DNA of 64,000 nucleotides from Eupeodes corollae (Eukaryota; Arthropoda; Insecta; Diptera; Syrphidae): contig NC_079149.1 in the NCBI RefSeq assembly GCF_945859685.1, forward strand, positions 57,368,991 to 57,432,990, read 5' to 3'. The notes below the pieces were generated by a model. It searched no databases and was not told where the DNA came from. It saw only the letters and a list, made by a program, of their open reading frames with translations. The position numbers and the translations under genes are program-made. How positions within the stretch are numbered: the stretch's first letter is position 1; the number at the start of each line of letters is the position of its first letter. Positions 58,392 to 64,000 of the stretch are shown here, in pieces.

Positions 58392-58728
58392 TTCCAACCA
58401 TCGATGACTTAACGTCTAAACTGGCTAACAAGTACATTTTTACTGTTATTGACTTGACAAGCGGTTTTTGGCATATGGAATTAGATATGTCGAGCTCAGA
58501 ATTAACAACATTTATGACTCCTCTTTTGGTAGGTACAGATTTAATCGTGTGCCGTTTGGTTTGAACTGTGCACCTGAAATGTTTCACCGAAAGATGGTTA
58601 AAATTTTTGGAGATATACCGGGAGTCGTTGTTTATTTTGATGACCTAGTTGTGTGTGGAGAAAATGAAGAAAATCATGATGAAGTTTTGAATTTGGTTAT
58701 GGACAGAGCTAGAAAAAAACAATATTAA
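58391..58728 (+). pseudogene. Gypsy RT palm
   Basis: The region up to 58520 gives FTVIDLTSGFWHMEL (first catalytic Asp). The frame 58468-58728 gives FGRYRFNRVPFGLNCAPEMF and VVVYFDDLVVCGENEENHDE with the YFDD catalytic box. A one-base shift separates the two. All three catalytic Asp residues survive, although in different frames. Confidence 0.88.
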
Positions 58729-58739
58729 ACTTAATCCGG

Positions 58740-59190
58740 AAATGATTCAATATAACATTTATGGGTAATATACTATTCGAAGGAAAAATCAAAGCAGATT
58801 TAAAATATAGGGATGCGATTTTGAAAATGAAAAAACCAGGAAGCAAAGGAGATATTTTGAGATTTATGGGTTTGCTCAAGATTTAGCAAGGTTCATTCCA
58901 AACTTATCAAAAGAAAAAGCGGAACTTCAAAATTTGACACGGAATGATGTTGATTTTAACTGGACAGAAAAACACAAAAACGATTTTAACTGGTTGTTAA
59001 AAATAGTAACATCGGAGTAAGTTCTATGACGATGTTATAACCCGTCTTCAGCGAATATTTATGTTTCTATTAAAATATCTGCAAATGACTATTATCTATA
59101 AACCGGGTAAGGAATTGCTAGTAACTGATTGCTTATCACGTGCACAACAAAGTGAAATATCGGAAATTGAAGTTCTATCGTGAGTTGTTC
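58740..59190 (+). pseudogene. Gypsy RT connection and RNase H remnant
   Basis: Fragments such as SKGDILRFMGL (connection) and LTRNDVDFNWTE end near 58990. The sequence jumps at about 59020 to RRLQRIFMFLLKYLQMTIIY and KPGKELLVTDCLSRA, the end of RNase H. Most of RNase H is deleted. Confidence 0.78.
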
Positions 59191-59234
59191 ATTCAATCAC
59201 AAAATCAGTTTGTTGCACCGAAAAGAACAACAAT

Positions 59235-59962
59235 TTGTATCAGAAAATATTAAATGAGGATGAAAAATATGCTATGATTTGTAATGATGTAGAAAATGGT
59301 TGGCCAAGTTTTCATCAGTTAGATGATCTTAGTCAGCATTTTTTTAAACTTAAATCGGAACTATATTTGGAAAATGGATTACTGCTTTTTAATCATAGAC
59401 TAGTTGTACCATCAGAATTGCAACGAAAAATATCTATTTGGTTACACCAACCACATCTAGGGATTGAAAAAACTCTTTCCCGTGCAAGAATGTCGCATTA
59501 TTGGCCTGGAATGAATTCTCAAATAAAGGAACTAGTTTCTTCCTGTAATATTTGTTTAAGTTTAAACGGAATATGCAAAACGAGCCATTAGTCCAAGAAG
59601 AAATTCCTAAATATCCTTTTCAAATAGTTGCAGTGGACTTGTTTGAATATGCAGGCAGAGACTACATTGCTTTATTTGAGGCTTATTCAAACTACTTAGC
59701 TGCTGCAAAGATTGAAAACAAAACATCGAAACACATAATTGATGTTATTTCTCATATCTTTTACAAAATTGGATACCCAGCAGTTCTAAAATGCGATAAT
59801 AGTCCTTTCGGTTCTGCTGAATTTGAACGTTTTTCAATTGCATGCAATATTCAACTAAGATTTTCAAGCCCTAGATACCCACAAAGTAATGGGTTAGCAG
59901 AGAAAGGTGTGGCCATTGCAAAGAATATTCTTAAAAGGTGTTTTGAAGTTAATGATATGTAA
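59235..59962 (+). pseudogene. Gypsy integrase
   Basis: The frame 59235-59591 carries the zinc-binding HHCC domain: H71 and H74 in WLHQPHLGIEKTL, C104 and C107 in SSCNIC, with MSHYWPGMN between. The frame 59552-59962 carries the core: D29 in IVAVDLFEY, D82 in LKCDNSPFG and E117 in SNGLAEKGV. Only 34 residues separate D82 and E117 against 35 in most retroviral-type integrases, because one residue is missing near NSPFG. A one-base shift splits the two domains, and a stop ends the core at NDM. Confidence 0.9.
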
Positions 59963-60009
59963 ACAATTTCAATTTTCAATATCGAATATTAGAATACAAC
60001 ACTTCACCA

Positions 60010-60700
60010 ATAGCAAGTATGCATCTTACGCCATCGGAATTATTCATCGGTTGATTTGTTAAAACAAGGCTACCTGTTTCAGACTCAGTTCTTGTTAGAA
60101 ACAACCTAAATGAATCGGAAATTCAAAACAAATTAAAGAATATAAAAGAGAAGCAAAAATGTTATTATGATCGAAACTCAAAATCACTTTCTTTATTAAA
60201 TGTTAGTGATCTAGTTATATTAAAAAAAAAACTAGAAAAGAATGGCACTATGGAAAAATAATTGGTATTGTTAACAACCGCTCATATTTAAAAAAGATAA
60301 TTTTAATAATCATTTTAGGCGCAATAGGCGATTTATTGCTAAGACTTCCAATGAAGATTTTTGTTCTAGTGATTTACTTTACTAACAAAATGTAGAACCC
60401 TGTACAAAATTGGTTGTACAAAAGAAATTCAAACAATTAATCCATCTCAAGAAGATAAAAACGAAAATAGTTCAAATGTAAACAATGATATTAATAATTG
60501 TAATGTGGACGAACCAATTTCTCCGGATATTACTGATAATGTTTTAAGTTCACAACCTATCAACCAACCAATTTCAGAGATATCTGGTTCAGAAGCAATT
60601 AATCATAATGCACCAGTTATTACATCTAAGAAACGAATAGTAACTCGAATTGGTCGAGTTGTTAGAAGACCACAGAAGCTTGGAATAGATTATTAAGTAT
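60010..60700 (+). pseudogene. Gypsy pol C-terminal region
   Basis: Relics such as LTPSELFIG, VRNNLNESEIQNKLKNIKEK and CYYDRNSKSLSLLNVSDLVI match the region after the integrase core in Mag-like elements. The frame 60505-60696 ends with VTRIGRVVRRPQKLGIDY, a common last motif of gypsy pol. Stops interrupt it. Confidence 0.8.
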
Positions 60701-60747
60701 TCTTGGACTAGGGCTAAGAGTTAGATTAAAAAAAAAAAAAGAAAGTA

Positions 60748-60965
60748 TGTAATAATATGAATAAGAATGTTTCAATATCTACATGTTAACGCACATCACT
60801 CAGCTATATATTTATATTTTAAATCTAAGAAATCATTTTATTTTATTTTTGTAAAATAATTAGTTGGTCAATTCATTCTATATTGTTCTCTAGCTTCGTT
60901 CATATCATAATTTAATTCTTGTTATGTAATAAACGTAATTTTTATAATAAGTCGTTTTTGCTACA
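60748..60965 (+). repeat. 3' LTR of the gypsy element
   Basis: 218 bp starting TGTAATAATATG and ending TTTTTGCTACA (TG...CA), preceded by a purine tract and holding AATAAA near the end (60929-60934). No second copy exists in the window to confirm the limits. Confidence 0.68.
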
Positions 60966-61550
60966 TATTACAAAAATGCCGCGTCTTTTATGTGCAGTAA
61001 ATAGTAAAAGGCGTAGACCTCATTAAAAATAAAATATGTTAGACAACAAACTACTTATCATACTCTACGTTTAACGTCGAGTTATACAAGAGTTAACTAT
61101 TGTACAAACATTTGTTTTCTAGGGTCAAGTAAACGTCAAAATTTACTACAGTACTTTCGTCAACAGTGATTTTTGTATATTTCAACCGTGTTTAAAGTTT
61201 ATCTTTAGGTACTTTTTATATTTTTACCAAAAAAACGCACCTATGGAGTTCTTGAGTGTTTCATGAAATATTTTACTATTTTTAGTTGCTTCTTTTGATA
61301 GTAATAGCATTGATTTATTATTTATTCTAGATGCGTCAAAATGTCTAGAAATGTAAAAATGTTCCTTATGACGAATCGCACCAAATACAACAACTTAAAT
61401 TGGGAATTTATAAAAATTAGTACTATTTTTACAATCTTCTGAATAACTTTTCTTACATCAATAAAAAACCTTCAAAACTTACACATTAATTTATTTATTT
61501 AAAAAGATAGTTGTAAAACCGAAATTGTAGACACCTAGACGAAAAAGTTT
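60966..61550. other. AT-rich stretch without a recognisable gene
   Basis: Nothing assignable on either strand. Confidence 0.5.
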
Positions 61551-61599
61551 GTTATGTGAGGTCCTAGTTCACACAGGACTGTATCGCCGCCTTAAGTAA
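61551..61599 (+). mobile_element. SINE 3' end
   Basis: TATGTGAGGTCCTAGTTCAC then GGACTGTATCGCCGCC and TTAAGTAA corresponds to the last about 50 bp of the SINE at 41226-41520. The tail continues after the MITE as TAAGTAAGTAG (61943-61953). Confidence 0.7.
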
Positions 61600-61942
61600 T
61601 AGGGCCTATACACTACGCAAACACGTTTATTTGAAAGTGTTTTTGAGGAAACATAGTTTCGGCACACACTACACAAAGATGTTTCAGAGATATTAGTTGC
61701 TTGACGTTTTTCATCTTTATCAGACCTACTTACAGACACGGAGTTATGAGTTATTTAGCATGTGTAGCTTTGATTGTTGCCTTGGCTATTAAAATACAGA
61801 CAAAACAAAACAAAAAAGAATTTGGTGTAAGGAGTGGTACAAACAAATTTGTTCCTCTTGTTTATTCATGTTTGCACAAACATTTTTACAACAACAAAAT
61901 ACATTCGTTTGCTCAAACTGTTTGTATAGTGCATGGGCGCTA
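61600..61942. mobile_element. 343-bp hAT-like MITE in the SINE tail
   Basis: The left end TAGGGCCTATACACTACGCA and the right end reversed (TAGCGCCCATGCACTATACA) are imperfect inverted repeats of about 24 bp. TAAGTAA flanks both sides (61593-61599, 61943-61949), but the host tail is itself a TAAG repeat, so the duplication length is uncertain. ACAAACA-type sub-terminal repeats and no transposase suggest a non-autonomous hAT-like element. The frame 61701-61949 has no known motif. Confidence 0.8.
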
Positions 61943-61953
61943 TAAGTAAGTAG

Positions 61954-64000
61954 TTGTGAAACCGGCACCGACCGGAAAGACTATAAAAATACCACTAAGA
62001 AATAAAAAATCACGAAAATACCTTCTGTAGATAAAACCATAGCTCTGACGAAAGTCTTCTGGCAGCAAAAAGTTTAGAAGATCTCTTAAAGTTTTATTGC
62101 TGCTAATTCGTTTCTCTTTACTATTCCCTACTGATTTTTTGAAAACATACATACATACATAAATGTAGCATTTCAAAAATAAAACAAAAAAACAAAAATC
62201 CAAATAAAAATTGGCCCTTATTTTTGACAGCAAATTTTTCAAATCTTCCTGACACGCTTTGATCTCGCAGTGCATAATACTCGTATTTTTAACGGAAGTA
62301 CTTTATTCGGGTTGACACTTTGACAGTGTTATAATTTATAGATCCGAGTGCGAATGCCACAAGGCGAGTGCGTGCTCTGCAACAGTCAGATTCTTATTCT
62401 TCCATATTGCCTTAAATACATAAATATAAAGTGTCTTTTGGGAATAAATTATAATCTTCCTAGATGAAGTAGTATATCCTTTGTGGTAAATAAATGTATG
62501 ACTTTGCTCTCGTATTTCGTATTTCTCGTATATGTATATGATGAAAATAAAATTAATGATCATAAACGACGACAAAGTGTATATGAAGAAAAAGGAGTGG
62601 CAAGGAGTGTTGTATCCTATATAGATAAACAGATAAACATAATATAACTGTTAATATAGAATAGATGCTATGTACCATAGTACGTATGAGAATAAGCAAA
62701 ATATAGGCAGACAATATAATGTTTAATTCAAAAGAATTTTTATTTAATGCGAAAATGTATAAATATATAGAATCGTACATATGTAAAAGCATAGTAGCTA
62801 CATATACTCGTATATGAGACGTCGTATGTACATATGAGGATTGTCAGCGATTTATCGTTGAACAAATGGGCCGGAGGAGATGTTACGAACAGCAAAGAGA
62901 GCATGAGAAGATTTTAAATAGGCGAAATCCTATACACATGACGATGACAATGTGTGATCCTTAAAATGCCTCTAAAAATATAGGGGAGTCTTGTTTTCTG
63001 TTTATTGTTCTTATTTTTGTTCTTTAGGCCTCATAAACATGGCGAATTATTCCCTCCCGTACTCGTATAGGTATATGTTTCTGCATAACATATTTCTTTA
63101 TTATTCGCAAACGGAAATCGAAAAAAACACAAAATCTTAGGTTTCCTTTTATCCATAAGCATAAACACACAATAATGCATGACATACACAAATGCTTTGT
63201 TTTATTTATTCAAATCGTCGCACTTGAAGGCCGGGCCGGGTTGGGCCTACCAAACCATACCATGGGCCTAAAACATTACACACAACATGATCTCAAAAAC
63301 AGAAAAATCTTTTTTGAGTTTCAATTCAAGAGTGCTAACGTTATTTTCATCTGAAAATGCTTTTCACAGAACCGGAAAAAATTATAGCAAGGAATTGTTT
63401 TGTTTTATGTTTTTAAGTACATTATAGGTAGGTATAGGTACAGCGAGCTTTTCTAACTCAACGTGTAGATATCCTCGGTGACAATCATAAATTTTTCTGT
63501 TGACATTTTTTATTTTTGTTTGTATTTTGTAGGAAGGATGCGATTGTTTGTTACCTGCAAATAAACTTTAAAAAAAAACATCATTTGATTGTTCTTGGTG
63601 TTCATTTATCATTTCGTTTTTTGTTATACGTGAATCGTGTGATATTAAGTTTAGGTTTTTTTCTGTTATTCACCTGAAATTGTATTTGGCAAATGAAAAT
63701 TTTTTATTTGATTTCCTTGTTCGTTGGTCGTTGTTACTAAGAAGTAGAATTTATGAGTTCGTTAATAAATTTTCAAAATTAGTATTTGAATAAAGCATTC
63801 AAATACTTTGATATTGGAAATGAATAATTAAATAGCTTTTCTTTTGTTTGATGTGTTTATGAGTGCTTATACGCGTCTACATGGGAAAAATAGCCTTTGG
63901 AATTAAGGTGAATATATTCGAAAGATTTGTATTGGTTTACAAAAAAATCGGTTGCAGAACACATAATTACTAAATAGAGTTACAAATTCGTACCGGAAAT
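61954..64000. other. AT-rich stretch without a recognisable gene
   Basis: A short TACA microsatellite (62144-62160) and a GC-richer patch GAAGGCCGGGCCGGGTTGGG (63228-63247) are the only standouts. No supported exon, RNA gene or element was seen. Confidence 0.5.

Larger units (their letters stand above)
57290..60965 (+). mobile_element. Mag-like Ty3/gypsy LTR element without 5' LTR
   Basis: Order on the plus strand: gag end with two zinc knuckles (about 57440-57570), protease and RT (57642-58728), a remnant after RT (58740-59190), integrase (59235-59962), pol C-terminus (about 60010-60700), a purine-rich tract (60731-60745) and a 3' LTR (60748-60965). Motif style (RDIFHGISKFPG, PTDWVDNLQIVKKPNG) fits the Mag lineage. 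Frameshifts, stops and an RNase H deletion make it inactive. No matching 5' LTR is visible upstream. Confidence 0.88.

Noticed and set aside
61701..61949. 82-codon frame
   Set aside because: Lies inside a non-coding MITE and runs into its terminal repeat.
1..64000. Possible CRISPR array, bacterial operon or rRNA
   Set aside because: No regularly spaced repeats with unique spacers, no bacterial gene layout and no rRNA motif; the repeats seen are eukaryotic transposons and tandem units.

Overview
The window reads as AT-rich insect DNA, most likely from a higher fly (Diptera). The repeat classes support this: LOA-, Jockey-, CR1-like and (AAGT)n-tailed LINEs, a Mag-type gypsy element, Tc1 elements, MITEs, and CAA/CAG and TACA microsatellites. 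The species cannot be named from sequence alone. I found no convincing host exon, tRNA, rRNA or CRISPR array. What can be recognised is almost all transposable elements, many nested in one another, separated by AT-rich DNA that could be intronic or intergenic. A run of exactly 200 Ns (56523-56722) is an assembly gap.

Region 1-18.8 kb is one large inverted duplication. Positions 1-3824 match the reverse complement of 14911-18804, closely in the stretches compared by eye. Both arms carry the same Tc1-like transposon, and the inner breakpoint lies inside its transposase. The 11-kb loop holds a CR1/Jockey-type LINE fragment (5.0-6.4 kb), a tRNA-like SINE (6.4-6.7 kb), a LINE reverse-transcriptase fragment (9.4-9.8 kb), and two copies of one LINE family (here LINE-A) lying tail to tail (9.85-11.85 kb plus, 11.92-14.88 kb minus). 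The plus copy is split by a 494-bp LINE-B insertion flanked by an exact 11-bp target duplication.

Region 18.8-39 kb has two broken LOA-type LINEs with RNase H domains (19.0-22.1 kb plus, 33.5-35.8 kb minus), a second LINE-B copy ending in (TAAG)n (26.9 kb), an unidentified decayed reading frame (27.3-28.1 kb, minus), a third LINE-A copy (28.1-29.6 kb), and an RT fragment (32.7-33.2 kb). Long gene-free stretches lie between.

Region 39-47.5 kb is a mosaic. A LINE C-terminus is followed by a Jockey 3' tail, which is interrupted by a 1.4-kb unclassified repeat R that contains about 170-bp tandem units. The Jockey tail then resumes and runs straight into a SINE body. At 43.7-47.5 kb the same order (Jockey 3' tail, then SINE) recurs on the minus strand behind a long Jockey copy. 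That Jockey copy carries a 750-bp TTAA-flanked MITE with perfect 19-bp inverted ends.

Region 50.6-64 kb holds the best preserved element, a 4.4-kb minus-strand LINE with a PHD-finger ORF1 overlapping the endonuclease start by ATGA, and a nearly whole endonuclease/RT broken by one frameshift. It abuts the second copy of R. After the gap comes a Mag-like gypsy element without a 5' LTR (57.3-60.97 kb, plus), then a SINE tail with a hAT-like MITE in its (AAGT)n end. The last 2 kb show no gene.

All coding remnants belong to element replication. LINE endonuclease and RT drive target-primed integration, and the SINE probably borrows the LINE-B machinery through a shared 3' end. Only the 50.6-55.0 kb LINE looks recently active.
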